Below are positions 44,801 to 53,032 of a stretch of DNA of 64,000 nucleotides, piece after piece. Source of the stretch: JAFDXJ01 sp039811225 (lineage in GTDB: Bacteria; Bacteroidota; Bacteroidia; Chitinophagales; Chitinophagaceae); NCBI GenBank assembly GCA_039811225.1, contig JBDHYG010000014.1, positions 1 through 64,000 of the forward strand, written 5' to 3'. The notes below the pieces were generated by a model. It was not told the origin of the DNA, ran no database searches, and saw only the letters and a list, made by a program, of their open reading frames with translations. The stretch's first letter is position 1, and each line of letters starts with the position of its first letter. The position numbers and the translations under genes were made by a program.

Positions 44801-46083
44801 AAATAATATTCAGAAGGATCTAATTTCCGGGCAAATGTTTTTTCGAAGTCATTAACCGGGGTAAGTCCTTTGGCTACTAATAACGTATTAATCAATGCCG
44901 GGTCACGATTGGATGGATTACCAGCGAGGAAAGGATAAAGGTCATTCGAACCATTATCCGGTAATGTATTGGATGTAAGGCTATGAACATTAGGGTTATA
45001 TGGTTGGTTTTCCCCGAGGTCCATAAAGCCTACGATCGAACGGGTATTGGTGGTACTACCGGTACGATTAGTCACCCAGACTTCCATTTTTAGAATTTGC
45101 ACCTGACTGCCCACGACAGGTAAATTCTTCATGGCTGTATTATAATTATTTTTGAAATATTGGGCTAACAGGAAATGCCTGTTTTCGTCGTAATCATCCA
45201 GGGTTTTTTTGATGGTTTGATTCAAGCCACCTCCCTGCAAGGTCAGGGATTGTCGTTGGGAACGTTCATTGGCAATGGCGGCAGTAAGAAATAATTTTCC
45301 AAATTGCAGTTGGGTTTTTACACCGAACAAACTTTGTACACTTGACATGAGTGCACTTTTAGTTTGGAAAGAAATATTACCTGCTTCAATGGACTTGATG
45401 ATTTCATCGTCTTTGCCTTTATAATCCAGTTTCAGTTGGTTTTCAAAATCAAAATTGGCAGCGGTGTTATAGCTGATGGGTAATTTTAATTTATCTCCAA
45501 TATTGCCAATCACACTAACATTGGCATCCATATCAAAATCAAGTCCCCCGTTTTTGCGGGCATTTTCCGGCAGGGTCGGGTTCTTAATATTTTGCCCTTG
45601 GTAGCCCACACTGATATCTACATTACCCTGAGGTTGTATATCTATTTTGAGGCCTTTAGGACCAATGCCAAAAATCCGGTCAAATAGGGAAGGGTAAATT
45701 CTTGGTGGTGGGCGCTTCGTAATCCGGTTCAGATCTAACAAGGTCCTGGATCGGTAATTAAAATAATCCTCCTCCATCTGCTTAGCCTGCAGGTCATAGA
45801 ATTCTTTAAAAGTAAGATAGGTAGGTTTCCGGTAATACAGGTTGCCTATTTTTTCAACGATATAATATTCATTGGTTAAGGGATCGTATTCAATAGTTTG
45901 ATTAATGAGAGAAGAATCGCTTAAATAAAAAGGGTTCCTGTTTTTCCAGGTAAAAGGATCGCCTCTCCTGTCTTTCAAGGGATAATGCAGTGAGTCACCT
46001 TGCTGAGCAAAGACATGTTCTTGTAAACACAATGAGCTCAGCCCGACAATTAATAGGGCAATAATTAATTTTCTCTTCGTCAA
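38824..46083 (-). CDS. sprA: SprA, type IX secretion outer-membrane translocon (gliding motility)
   Basis: A 2419-residue protein, the normal size for SprA, the very large outer-membrane beta-barrel through which type IX substrates leave the cell. Residues 1-27 form a signal peptide (LIIALLIVGLSSLCLQEHVFAQ). Recognisable SprA segments include IEAGNISFQTKSALMSSVQSL near the N-terminus (GxxxFxTxxxLIxGSQSLFG-type), YIDDFEGSTSNLDMRFP, and EVWVDELRLSQIDEHGGWAA, then a long C-terminal half of barrel strands ending AGIQIQISLAQ. The start is TTG: a TGA lies two codons upstream in frame and no ATG precedes the signal peptide. It follows ruvA by 41 bases on the same strand, an arrangement I recall from other Bacteroidota. 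Other T9SS core genes are not in the window. Confidence 0.96.
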   Translation of the reverse strand: MTKRKLIIALLIVGLSSLCLQEHVFAQQGDSLHYPLKDRRGDPFTWKNRNPFYLSDSSLINQTIEYDPLTNEYYIVEKIGNLYYRKPTYLTFKEFYDLQAKQMEEDYFNYRSRTLLDLNRITKRPPPRIYPSLFDRIFGIGPKGLKIDIQPQGNVDISVGYQGQNIKNPTLPENARKNGGLDFDMDANVSVIGNIGDKLKLPISYNTAANFDFENQLKLDYKGKDDEIIKSIEAGNISFQTKSALMSSVQSLFGVKTQLQFGKLFLTAAIANERSQRQSLTLQGGGLNQTIKKTLDDYDENRHFLLAQYFKNNYNTAMKNLPVVGSQVQILKMEVWVTNRTGSTTNTRSIVGFMDLGENQPYNPNVHSLTSNTLPDNGSNDLYPFLAGNPSNRDPALINTLLVAKGLTPVNDFEKTFARKLDPSEYYFNPQVGFISLSQQLQSDDVLAVAYQYSYNGHIYQVGEFSQDVTSDSTQGVQKNLFLKLLKATSARTQLPIWQLMMKNVYSLDVTGLQADGFNLAVMYAEPSGGLKRYLPVTAPSVSGQSLLTILGADRLNSHNDPYPDGYYDFVDSFMVLSQQGKIIFPELEPFGRDLADRAFQGEPQATKDSFVYYQLYDSIKAIAQTYANLNRYVLQGTIKGSSTTDISLGAFNIPQGSVTVTAGGQILQENVDYSIDYNLGTLKILNQAIINSGVPVNVQFENNATYGIQQKGFVGLRLDYMASKKLSLGATMEKLTERPYFNKVNYGDDPVQNTMYGIDFNYNSEWGGLTRLLNKLPFYNSKTVSQINAYGEAAVLKPGHPKQIGTGSQGLIYIDDFEGSTSNLDMRFPFVSWALASTPQGNNLFPEANLVDSLPYGKNRAKLAWYNIEPVLQDKSNPSNPLKGNLTELSDPRVRAVYTNELFPQRTTNITDVLTTTFDLAYYPTEPGPYNFTADPTNIGPDGKLKNPKQRWGGIMRAIDQTDFETANIEYMEFWVQDPFIKDPASTGGKLYINLGNVSEDILKDGKRFYENGLNSPSQPAAVDSTSVWGTTPVNPIQVTQAFSNDPNDRPYQDVGFDGINNDNERNKRADYLNQLLNNFGAASPIYQKALNDPSHDDYVWYRDESFNAAGTGILGRYKDYNNSQGNSPVATNSSQYSPAATVYPDNEDLNHDNTLNETEEYYEYQLELKPGMDVGTTPYIVDKRVVTPKLADGSITSENWYLFRIPINNYTGKVGQIPDFKSIRFIRMYLTGFEDSVVMRFASLDLVRNQWRTFTYLLDTTGSYTPIPANSNTTINVSAVNVEENSSRLPIPYKIPPGIERVQSLSNNGVNLLQNEQSMSLKINNLNNGDARAVFKTLNLDIRSYGQMSMFIHAESVIGQRPINNGELVAVIRLGQDFLNNYYEIKIPLSITPFNSSATPEEIWPLENNLDFSLNDLVQLKLQRNNTGAPVNKIYREVIGNKTFSVMGNPNLGEVQGYLIGIENAITGANVPLSTEVWVDELRLSQIDEHGGWAALGRVDVQLADLGTLSLSANTYTSGFGGIEQKINERAKNDLLQYDAALNIDLAKLLPKKLYASIPVYAGYNKTILTPEYDPYDLDVKYKYKIQNAGDAKDSIKNVALDESTIKTLNFTNMRFGVNGKKPKLWSLSNFDFSFSYTGFTQTNPIIQENTLRRYRGGLGYTYSGNSKFISPFKKLIKNKSAWLAPIRDFNFNYIPSLISFRADINRQYGEYVPRIVNITDKTVEKVDTSYDKYFTFDRYYNLRWDLTRSLNIDFSAVNFARVDEPIGKLDTKAKKDTVWKNFLKGGRNTLYQQRATISYSIPFNKLPLTDWITARFSYTTTYNWIAASLLAISMGNTLENSQQNSLNTEMDFNRLYNKSKWLRNITSQIQQDNNEDEGEITLKDKNGEDSVVTIPTRAEVIKGLKGKEKRLALSKWRNLKRQARIAARKNKEAGSANGLVKTAVQLATMVKRVSVNYSENYNSRIPGYKDSTQFFGQNFKSNQPGLAYIFGKQPDTAWLNLKARQGVITRDSTFNLLFTQNFDQRLSVTAQLEPLKELIIDLNLDKSFSKNYSELFKDTTGTGNSFDHLSPLAGGGFNVSYISFGTLFMKTNPNEISETFKTFQDNRLIISKRLASQNPYWQALPDNEKFMADGYATGYGRYAQDVLIPAFLAAYTGKDPNTISLLKESNPNIKSNPFGGIHALPNWRLTYTGLTNIPALSDVFSNITISHGYNASLSMNSFASALLFFDPYHYGAPAFIDTISGNYVPFFLIPNLTIQEQFAPLIGFDITTNNQTNFHFEYKKSRTLSLSLIDFQLSEVRSTEWSFGGSFRKKGIVLPFRLPFTKGKELQNDLGISLDISMRDDTQSNSRLDQANAYSTGGQKVITIQPAIDYILNNRVSLKFYFDQQRVIPYISTSAPVTNTRAGIQIQISLAQ

Positions 46084-46124
46084 CTTTCAGGCAGCGCTGG
46101 TAATGTATACGTGTTTTCGATAAG

Positions 46125-46712
46125 TTATAAATTTTTGAGTGCCGCTTTAATAATATCTTCCAAAGAAAGCATTTCTCCGCCAGATTGAAAAACTTTTTTT
46201 ACTGCATTTTCTGCTACGGATTTTGATAGCCCCAGGGCTATCAATGCTTCACTGGCATCCTGTTGCAGGGAAGGGGTATGTACAGGGGCCATGTCAGGAA
46301 AAATAGTGGCTATATTTTTGAATTTATCTTTCAGGTCCACCACGATACGTTCGGCTGTTTTTTTCCCGATTCCTTTTATCATTTCCAGTTTACGGGCGTC
46401 ATTTTGTACAATGGCCTGCATGATTTCAACCGGCTTCATTCCGCTGAGCATTATCCGGGCAGTGGCTGCACCTACGCCGGAAACACTGATCAATTGAAGA
46501 AAGAGTTCTTTTTCTTCCGGGGTAGCAAAACCATATAAGGTTTGACCGTTTTCAAAAAGATGCAGGTAAGCCCATAGAAACCCGTCTGTTTTTTCTGCAA
46601 TTTGATCATAGGTATGCAGGCTGATTTGTAACTCATACCCGATCCCGTTTGTTTCCACGATAACCAGGGATGGTGTTTTCTGAATAAATTTTCCACGTAC
46701 AGATGCTATCAT
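46125..46712 (-). CDS. ruvA: Holliday junction branch-migration protein RuvA
   Basis: A 195-residue DNA-binding subunit of the RuvAB branch-migration motor. The OB-fold domain (MIASVRGKFIQKTPSLVIVE) is followed by two helix-hairpin-helix motifs (LISVSGVGAATARIMLSG; LEMIKGIGKKTAERIVVDLK) and the C-terminal domain that contacts RuvB (SEALIALGLSKSVAENAVKK). Length and order are normal. It heads the ruvA-sprA unit; a -7 box lies ten bases before its ATG. Confidence 0.96.
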   Translation of the reverse strand: MIASVRGKFIQKTPSLVIVETNGIGYELQISLHTYDQIAEKTDGFLWAYLHLFENGQTLYGFATPEEKELFLQLISVSGVGAATARIMLSGMKPVEIMQAIVQNDARKLEMIKGIGKKTAERIVVDLKDKFKNIATIFPDMAPVHTPSLQQDASEALIALGLSKSVAENAVKKVFQSGGEMLSLEDIIKAALKNL

Positions 46713-46722
46713 AAAGAGTTCT

Positions 46723-46730
46723 CAAAAATA
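46723..46730 (-). promoter_or_regulatory. Candidate -7 box (TATTTTTG) for ruvA-sprA
   Basis: Exact TAnnTTTG match on the minus strand, ten bases before the ruvA ATG; predicts a leader of only a few bases. No clear -33 element. Confidence 0.4.
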
Positions 46731-46899
46731 ATCAATCCGGTATGTTCTTAGGATATTTTTTAAACAACCTGGAAATTTCTGCGATTCATTCAATTAAAAC
46801 GTAACTAACTCCTGTTTGTTATTATAAATAAAGATGAAAGACAAAAAAATAAGTAAGAGATTAACAAAGACCTTGTTCAGATTGTTTCTGATAATTTAA

Positions 46900-46907
46900 T
46901 ACTTTTG
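46900..46907 (+). promoter_or_regulatory. Candidate -7 box (TACTTTTG) for fabH
   Basis: Exact TAnnTTTG match, 18 bases before ATG 46926. It overlaps the possible TTG start at 46905, which therefore cannot be in the message. Confidence 0.5.
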
Positions 46908-46925
46908 GCATCTAATAGCAAATTT

Positions 46926-47924
46926 ATGAGTAAAGTTACGGCAGCCATTACAGCAGTGGGTGGATATGTCCCCGATTATGTTCTCACTAATGCAGAATTG
47001 GAAACCATGGTGGATACCAATGATGAATGGATACGCACAAGGACTGGTATAGAAGAAAGACGGATACAGAAAGAACCGGGTATGGCAACCAGTGACCTGG
47101 CGGTACCGGCCATTCAACAAATTTTGAAAAAACGCAAATTAGATCCTGCAGAGATTGAGTGTGTAATATGTGCCACCGTAACACCGGATATGGTATTCCC
47201 TTCTACAGCTGGTATAATAGCTTATAAAGTGGGCGCAGTGAATGCCTTTGCCTATGATCTTAATGCGGCTTGTAGTGGATTCATAAATGCATTAGTAACT
47301 GGTGCCGCATTTATAGAAAGCGGGATGTATAAAAAAGTACTGGTAGTAGGGGCAGATAAGATGTCTGCTATTGTAGATTATACTGACAGGAATACCTGTA
47401 TTTTATTTGGCGATGGGGGTGGGGCTGTTTTACTGGAGCCGGATACAGAAGGATATGGTGTACGTGACAGGATTCTAAAATCTGATGGCAGTGGCCGTGA
47501 TTATTTACATATGAAAGCAGGAGGATCGCTCAAGCCGCCAACTGTTGAAACGGTATTAAAAAGAGAACATTATGCTTACCAGGAGGGTCGGACAGTATTC
47601 AAATTTGCTGTGGTAGGAATGGCGGATGTAAGTGCAGAAATCATGGAGAAAAATAATTTGAACGCCGAAGATGTAGCCTGGTTGGTTCCTCACCAGGCCA
47701 ATATGCGGATTATTGATGCCACTGCTAATCGTATGGGTGTTACTAAGGAAAAGGTGATGATCAATATCAACAAGTATGGAAATACTACTGATGCCACGAT
47801 ACCTCTATGTTTGTGGGAATGGGAAAATAAATTGAAAAAAGGGGATAACCTGGTACTCGCTGCATTTGGTGGTGGCTTTACCTGGGGTGCGGTTTGGGTG
47901 AAATGGGCTTACCAGGCAGAATAG
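46926..47924 (+). CDS. fabH: 3-oxoacyl-ACP synthase III (FabH)
   Basis: A 332-residue thiolase-fold enzyme that starts fatty acid synthesis by condensing an acyl-CoA with malonyl-ACP. The catalytic triad is C116 (DLNAACSGFINAL), H256 (LVPHQANMRII) and N286 (NKYGNTTDATIP). Also WIRTRTGIEERRI near the N-terminus and the C-terminal VLAAFGGGFTWGAVWVKW. The frame opens with TTG at 46905 inside the promoter box, so ATG 46926 is chosen. In this phylum FabH often prefers branched-chain primers, which is not decidable here. No other fab gene is adjacent; plsX and rpmF, its frequent partners, are absent from the window. Confidence 0.96.
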   Translation: MSKVTAAITAVGGYVPDYVLTNAELETMVDTNDEWIRTRTGIEERRIQKEPGMATSDLAVPAIQQILKKRKLDPAEIECVICATVTPDMVFPSTAGIIAYKVGAVNAFAYDLNAACSGFINALVTGAAFIESGMYKKVLVVGADKMSAIVDYTDRNTCILFGDGGGAVLLEPDTEGYGVRDRILKSDGSGRDYLHMKAGGSLKPPTVETVLKREHYAYQEGRTVFKFAVVGMADVSAEIMEKNNLNAEDVAWLVPHQANMRIIDATANRMGVTKEKVMININKYGNTTDATIPLCLWEWENKLKKGDNLVLAAFGGGFTWGAVWVKWAYQAE

Positions 47925-47965
47925 TCAACATTTTGTCGACATCTCTTCAATATCAATCATTTCTG

Positions 47966-47987
47966 TAGCTTATAAAAGAGAAAGCTA
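47966..47987 (+). terminator. Weak hairpin after fabH
   Basis: TAGCTT pairs with AAGCTA across a ten-base loop, 42 bases after the fabH stop codon. There is no T-run behind it, so termination is uncertain. Confidence 0.3.
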
Positions 47988-48046
47988 TCTATCATACCTA
48001 TCGTTATTTACTCCAAAGCTGCTATTAATAAGGCATTTTTGTAAGA

Positions 48047-48054
48047 TAAATTTG
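48047..48054 (+). promoter_or_regulatory. Candidate -7 box (TAAATTTG) for the PKD protein and PorP/SprF pair
   Basis: Exact TAnnTTTG match 82 bases before ATG 48137, giving a leader of about 75 bases, among the longer ones here. Confidence 0.45.
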
Positions 48055-48136
48055 GTAATATCAATACTTTAGCCTTATTTTACCCATCTGTTTTCGGACA
48101 GAAACGACAATATCCAATATTCCTAAAAGAAGAACC

Positions 48137-51100
48137 ATGTTCAAAAAGGCAACTTATAAAGTGCTTTTTCGTGCACTTGTATTTTTCGCTGTAATGCTTT
48201 CGGGTGTTACGTTACACGCGCAGCTAAAAGCAGATTTTACAGCAACACCTGTTTCAGGCTGTTCCCCTTTAATTGTTGGTTTTTCTGATAAATCAACCGG
48301 TAACCCTACCAGTTGGAAATGGGATTTAGGTAATGGTGTAATATCCACTTCCAGGTTTCCCTCCACCACCTATTTTGAACCTGGTGCCTATACTATAAAG
48401 TTAGTTGTATATAAAGGAACAGAAGCGGATTCTATTACTAAAAATGCATACATTAATGTATATGGCCTTCCGGAAGTGGATTTTAGCGCTTCACCACTTA
48501 GTGGCTGTTACCCGTTGGATGTTAGTTTTATCGATAAAAGTGTAGCAGCTTCCGGAAATATCAATTCCTGGCTATGGGACTTTGGAGATGGAAATACCTC
48601 TACAGAATCAGATCCGGTGCATACTTATACCTCCCCGGGTGCTTTTGGTGTAAGCCTGATGGTGACATCATCTTTGGGATGTACCAAGACTTTGACAAAA
48701 GATCAATTAATTAATATCCAGCAGGGAGTACAGGCGGCATTTATGGTATCTTCTTCTGATATCTGTCATACTCCGGCTGTTTATACATTTTTAAATCAAA
48801 GTACAGGCACGGGTAATTTATCGTATTACTGGCAATTTGGTGATGGTGGCACTTCTACTAAAGAATCTCCTTCACATAGCTATGCCAATCCAGGAACATA
48901 CTCGGTTTTACTGACGGTTACTTCTTCTACTGGTTGCGTTGATACGGCTTCTTTAATGATTGATTTTAGTTTTCCTAAAACAAATTTCTATATACCACCC
49001 ACAATATGTTCCAATCAACCGCAACAGATTACGAATAACACAACACCTACACCTGTGTCAGTTGCCTGGGATTTTGGAGATGGTACTACCTCAACGATTT
49101 TTAGCCCGGTAAAAACATATACAAATTCCGGGAACTACACTATTCGTTTAATCAATGAATTTTCTGATAATTGTAAGGATACCGCGTATAAAACAGTACA
49201 GGTTATTGACGGACCTGCTGCGTCCTTTAAAGTAACAGATACGGCAAGTTGTTCAACACCTTATACCGTACATTTTCAAAATACTACAGTAGGGAATGCC
49301 ATCAGTTTTGTTTGGGATTTTGGCGATGGCACTAAATCCACTGAAATGAACCCGGAACACACTTACACAAAATACGGAACTTATACAGTTACGCTGACTG
49401 CTACCAATTCAAATGGTTGCCAGACAATTTATAGAGTGGTTGATTGTATCCGGGTAAGAAAATTATCAGTCAGTGGATTTGAAGGATTGCCGGTTACAGG
49501 ATGTGTCCCATATACCATACAGCCTAAACCAATCGCCAATTTTGATTTAAAGAATGCTACTTATAAATGGGATTTCGGGGATGGAACAACCTCCACATCA
49601 GCGAATCCTATACATACCTATTCACAGGATGGAGATTATACAGTAAAACTTACGTTAACTACTCCGGAAGGTTGTGAGACTACATATGAAATGCAACATG
49701 CCGTTGTGGTAGGTCATAAACCCAAAGCTGATTTCTTTGCTGATCCGTTGGAAGTTTGTGCGAAGTATCCGATCACTTTTACAAGTACCAGTACAAATGG
49801 CCCTATAACTGGTTTGGAATGGCATTTTGGAGATGGGAGTATTTCTTATGATAACCCGGTAGCCATCCACAAATTTGGAGATACCGGGTATTTTACTATT
49901 ACATTGATCGCTTTTAATAATGGTTGTGCAGATACTATTGAAAAGGAACGATATGTACATATCAAGCCACCCAATGCTAAATTTACTTTTGAAAATAATT
50001 GTACAGACCGGCAATCTGTTCAGTTTAAAGATAAATCTCAGGGTGACCTGGTGTGGAACTGGGATTTCGGTGATGGTACACAATCAACGGATAAAAACCC
50101 GAAACATACGTATGCTGCTCCCGGCTCGTATAATGTGGTCTTAACCGTAGCGAACAATACATGTGATGATACGGCCCGGCAAACAGTTAAAGTGGTGAAT
50201 GAAAAACCTTTGTTGGATGTATTCCCTTTTGAGAGTTGTAAAAATGTGGAATTTACGTTCAGTATAAAAAATGTTGACTCTGCAAATATTGTCAATACAA
50301 CCTGGGATTTTGGTGATGGCAGTAAACAGGTAATAAATGGTGTTTCTGTTAAACATAGTTATGTAAAAGCCGGCTCATACCAGGTTACCGTGATTGTAAG
50401 AGATATTCTTGGGTGTACAGACACATTAATACAAACCAATAATGTTACCATTTATGGCCCCAGTGCTAAATTCAATGCAGTGAAAAATGCCGGTTGTATA
50501 CAGGAGTCATTTGAATTTACAGATGCTTCAACCACGGATGGTACCCATCCTATTACAAAATGGGTTTGGGATTTTGGTGATGACAATAAAGTAACTACTA
50601 CCGGAGGACCAGTTCAACATGCCTATCTGGCTGCAGGTAGTTATGATGTGAAACTTACGGTCTCAGACAATTATGGTTGTAGTGATAGTGTGCGCAAAAA
50701 GAATTACATAACCATAACTCAGCCTAAAGCCGCTTTTAACATCTCTGATTCTATTGTATGCCCGGATAAAAAAATCAACTTTACCAGTACTTCGGAAGGC
50801 GCTCAATTAACGTATAAATGGGATTTCAAAGATGGAACATTTTCCACACAGGAGGCGCCTTCTCATACCTATTCCGTGCAAGGCACATATTATCCCCAGC
50901 TTTTAGTTGTGGATGCCAATACCTGCCGGGATTCTGTTGTTTCGCTTTCACCAATACTGGTTTCCATTCCGGAACCCCGTTTCACCATGAGTGATTCCTT
51001 TGCCACCTGCCCACCATTAAATGTGCTCTTTACCAATACGTCCGAAAACTACAAATCATTTAGTTGGGATTTTGGAGATGGTAATACATCCACCGTATTT

Positions 51101-52960
51101 TCCCCTTCACATTTATACAATGCAGCTGGTATATTCCCGGCAAAGTTGAAAGTAACTGGAAATGGTGGTTGTACGGATTCTTTGACAAAGAATATTGTAA
51201 TTAAAGGACCATCTGGTAATATTATTTATGATCCGGTTACTGTATGTTACCCGGGTGAAATTACATTCACGTCCAAGGCAGTGAATACGGTACAATATGT
51301 TTGGGATTTCAGTGATGGTACCACGTTGACCACTTCAGAAAATAAAGCAACACATATTTATCAGCCCGGTTCTTATGTACCTAAATTGATCCTGAGTGAT
51401 GCTTTTGGTTGCCAGGTACCAATAAAAGGTATTGATACAATTCACGCTTTTGATGTAACTGCTGTGCCCACAGCCATAAGTCATCAGTTCTGTGATTCCG
51501 GGACAGTTGTTTTCACCGATTCGTCATATTCTAATGACATTATTTCAAATTATCATTGGATATTCCCGGATAACAGTACGGCAGATGGTAAACAAGTTTC
51601 GCATATATTTACAACTGCAGGAACTTACCAGGTGAAATTAATTGTAACTACTCAAAATGGTTGTAAAGATACCAGTGAACTTTTTACACCAATCCAGATT
51701 TCAGTTTCTCCAGAGATCAGCATTTTGGGTGATAGTACGGGTTGTGCACCTTTATCACTCAGTTTTAATGGCCATATAAATTCGCCGGATTCATCTGCGC
51801 TCTCATGGAATTGGGACTTTGGAAATGGGGCCGTTTCTAACCTACAAAACCCGCTGCCTGTAAGTTATACAACAGCAGGCCAGTACACCATTACCACCAT
51901 TGCTGTAAATGCCGCCGGTTGTGCCGACACCGCTCAAAAACGTATCAATTTGCTGGCGCCACCTAATGTAAGCGCCGGATTTGATACATCTATTTGTAAA
52001 TTCAGTAGTATTGTGTTGCAACCGAGTGGGGCATTGAATTATGTGTGGGATTATAGCCCGGATTTGAATTGCAGTGATTGTACCAATCCTATTGCTTCGC
52101 CGGATTCAACAGCTACGTTTGTAGTACATGGCACCAATGAGTATGGTTGCTCTGCTTCTGACACGATTACATTAATGGTCATACAGCCAACAACTTTAGC
52201 TACCTCAGGGAGTGATTCGTTGTGTGTGGGCGGAACCGTTCAGCTCCATGCACAAGGGGCATTAACCTACAAATGGACACCGACAATTTTCCTGGATGAT
52301 CCGACAAGCCCAGATCCGGTAATGCATGCCACAAAAGATACTCTTATTCATTACCAGGTAACCGGAGCCGGACAGAAAAACTGTTTTGTTGACACAGGTA
52401 CCGTTACTATAAAAGTATATCCAATTCCGGGTATGCAAATCATTAAGGACAATATTACGATGCAGGCAGGACAGCCTGTTCGTTTGGAAACTACTTCCAC
52501 ACCGGATATTACGCAATGGAGATGGGAACCTTCTACCGGATTGGATAATCCTACCATTGCCAATCCTATGGCCAATCCATTACAAACAACAACTTACACA
52601 TGCGTGGCAGTTAATGGTGGCGGTTGCCTGGCACGGGATATGGTTACAGTGTATGTCTTATGTGATAAGAACAATATTTTTATTCCCAATACTTTCTCAC
52701 CAAATCATGATGGGGTCAATGATGCCTTCTATCCGAGAGGTACGGGATTGTTTAGCGTAAAATCTATTAAAATATTTAATCGCTGGGGCGAGTTGGTATA
52801 TAGCAATAAAGATGTGACGCCCAATGATGCCAGTGGTGGCTGGGATGGTACTTATAAAGGCAAGCCAGCCCCGGCTGATGTTTATGTTTATATTATGGAA
52901 ATAACTTGTGAAAATAGCAAGGTCATACCGATGAAAGGAAATGTCACACTGATCAGGTAA
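48137..52960 (+). CDS. Giant PKD-repeat protein with type B (gliding-type, CHU_C) secretion domain
   Basis: A 1607-residue cell-surface or secreted protein. Signal peptide residues 1-29 (ends LHAQ). By reading the WDFGDGxxS motif I count about 15 PKD-like beta-sandwich repeats of 80-100 residues (for example WLWDFGDGNTSTES, FVWDFGDGTKSTEM, WNWDFGDGTQSTDK), some degenerate (YHWIFPDNSTADG). Three shorter repeats of another type follow (YVWDYSPDLNC; YKWTPTIFLDD; WRWEPSTGLDNP). The C-terminal domain has the type B signature IPNTFSPNHDGVNDAFYPRG, IKIFNRWGELVY and GWDGTYKGKPAPADVYVY. Such proteins leave by the type IX route, usually with a dedicated PorP/SprF partner, here encoded 72 bases downstream. 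Adhesion or glycan binding is likely but not shown. Confidence 0.94.
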   Translation: MFKKATYKVLFRALVFFAVMLSGVTLHAQLKADFTATPVSGCSPLIVGFSDKSTGNPTSWKWDLGNGVISTSRFPSTTYFEPGAYTIKLVVYKGTEADSITKNAYINVYGLPEVDFSASPLSGCYPLDVSFIDKSVAASGNINSWLWDFGDGNTSTESDPVHTYTSPGAFGVSLMVTSSLGCTKTLTKDQLINIQQGVQAAFMVSSSDICHTPAVYTFLNQSTGTGNLSYYWQFGDGGTSTKESPSHSYANPGTYSVLLTVTSSTGCVDTASLMIDFSFPKTNFYIPPTICSNQPQQITNNTTPTPVSVAWDFGDGTTSTIFSPVKTYTNSGNYTIRLINEFSDNCKDTAYKTVQVIDGPAASFKVTDTASCSTPYTVHFQNTTVGNAISFVWDFGDGTKSTEMNPEHTYTKYGTYTVTLTATNSNGCQTIYRVVDCIRVRKLSVSGFEGLPVTGCVPYTIQPKPIANFDLKNATYKWDFGDGTTSTSANPIHTYSQDGDYTVKLTLTTPEGCETTYEMQHAVVVGHKPKADFFADPLEVCAKYPITFTSTSTNGPITGLEWHFGDGSISYDNPVAIHKFGDTGYFTITLIAFNNGCADTIEKERYVHIKPPNAKFTFENNCTDRQSVQFKDKSQGDLVWNWDFGDGTQSTDKNPKHTYAAPGSYNVVLTVANNTCDDTARQTVKVVNEKPLLDVFPFESCKNVEFTFSIKNVDSANIVNTTWDFGDGSKQVINGVSVKHSYVKAGSYQVTVIVRDILGCTDTLIQTNNVTIYGPSAKFNAVKNAGCIQESFEFTDASTTDGTHPITKWVWDFGDDNKVTTTGGPVQHAYLAAGSYDVKLTVSDNYGCSDSVRKKNYITITQPKAAFNISDSIVCPDKKINFTSTSEGAQLTYKWDFKDGTFSTQEAPSHTYSVQGTYYPQLLVVDANTCRDSVVSLSPILVSIPEPRFTMSDSFATCPPLNVLFTNTSENYKSFSWDFGDGNTSTVFSPSHLYNAAGIFPAKLKVTGNGGCTDSLTKNIVIKGPSGNIIYDPVTVCYPGEITFTSKAVNTVQYVWDFSDGTTLTTSENKATHIYQPGSYVPKLILSDAFGCQVPIKGIDTIHAFDVTAVPTAISHQFCDSGTVVFTDSSYSNDIISNYHWIFPDNSTADGKQVSHIFTTAGTYQVKLIVTTQNGCKDTSELFTPIQISVSPEISILGDSTGCAPLSLSFNGHINSPDSSALSWNWDFGNGAVSNLQNPLPVSYTTAGQYTITTIAVNAAGCADTAQKRINLLAPPNVSAGFDTSICKFSSIVLQPSGALNYVWDYSPDLNCSDCTNPIASPDSTATFVVHGTNEYGCSASDTITLMVIQPTTLATSGSDSLCVGGTVQLHAQGALTYKWTPTIFLDDPTSPDPVMHATKDTLIHYQVTGAGQKNCFVDTGTVTIKVYPIPGMQIIKDNITMQAGQPVRLETTSTPDITQWRWEPSTGLDNPTIANPMANPLQTTTYTCVAVNGGGCLARDMVTVYVLCDKNNIFIPNTFSPNHDGVNDAFYPRGTGLFSVKSIKIFNRWGELVYSNKDVTPNDASGGWDGTYKGKPAPADVYVYIMEITCENSKVIPMKGNVTLIR

Positions 52961-52976
52961 GTACTAATGGTTTTTT

Positions 52977-52996
52977 AAAACCCGGAAACGGGTTTT
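52977..52996. terminator. Perfect hairpin between the PKD and PorP/SprF genes
   Basis: AAAACCCG and CGGGTTTT pair perfectly around a GAAA tetraloop, just after the PKD gene stop codon, with a T-run on the upstream side as well. It can act in both directions, and partial readthrough would lower PorP/SprF relative to the cargo or the reverse. Confidence 0.6.
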
Positions 52997-53032
52997 GGAG
53001 TTATATTTTTTTACATAAATCCAATATCCAAC

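Noticed and set aside
49655..50083. 142-codon minus-strand open frame inside the PKD gene
   Set aside because: It mirrors the repeated PKD codons of the sense gene and has no protein-like pattern of its own.
48300..51900. Regularly spaced repeats that might suggest a CRISPR array
   Set aside because: They are protein-level PKD repeats in a single open frame, with 250-300 base periodicity and divergent nucleotide sequence.
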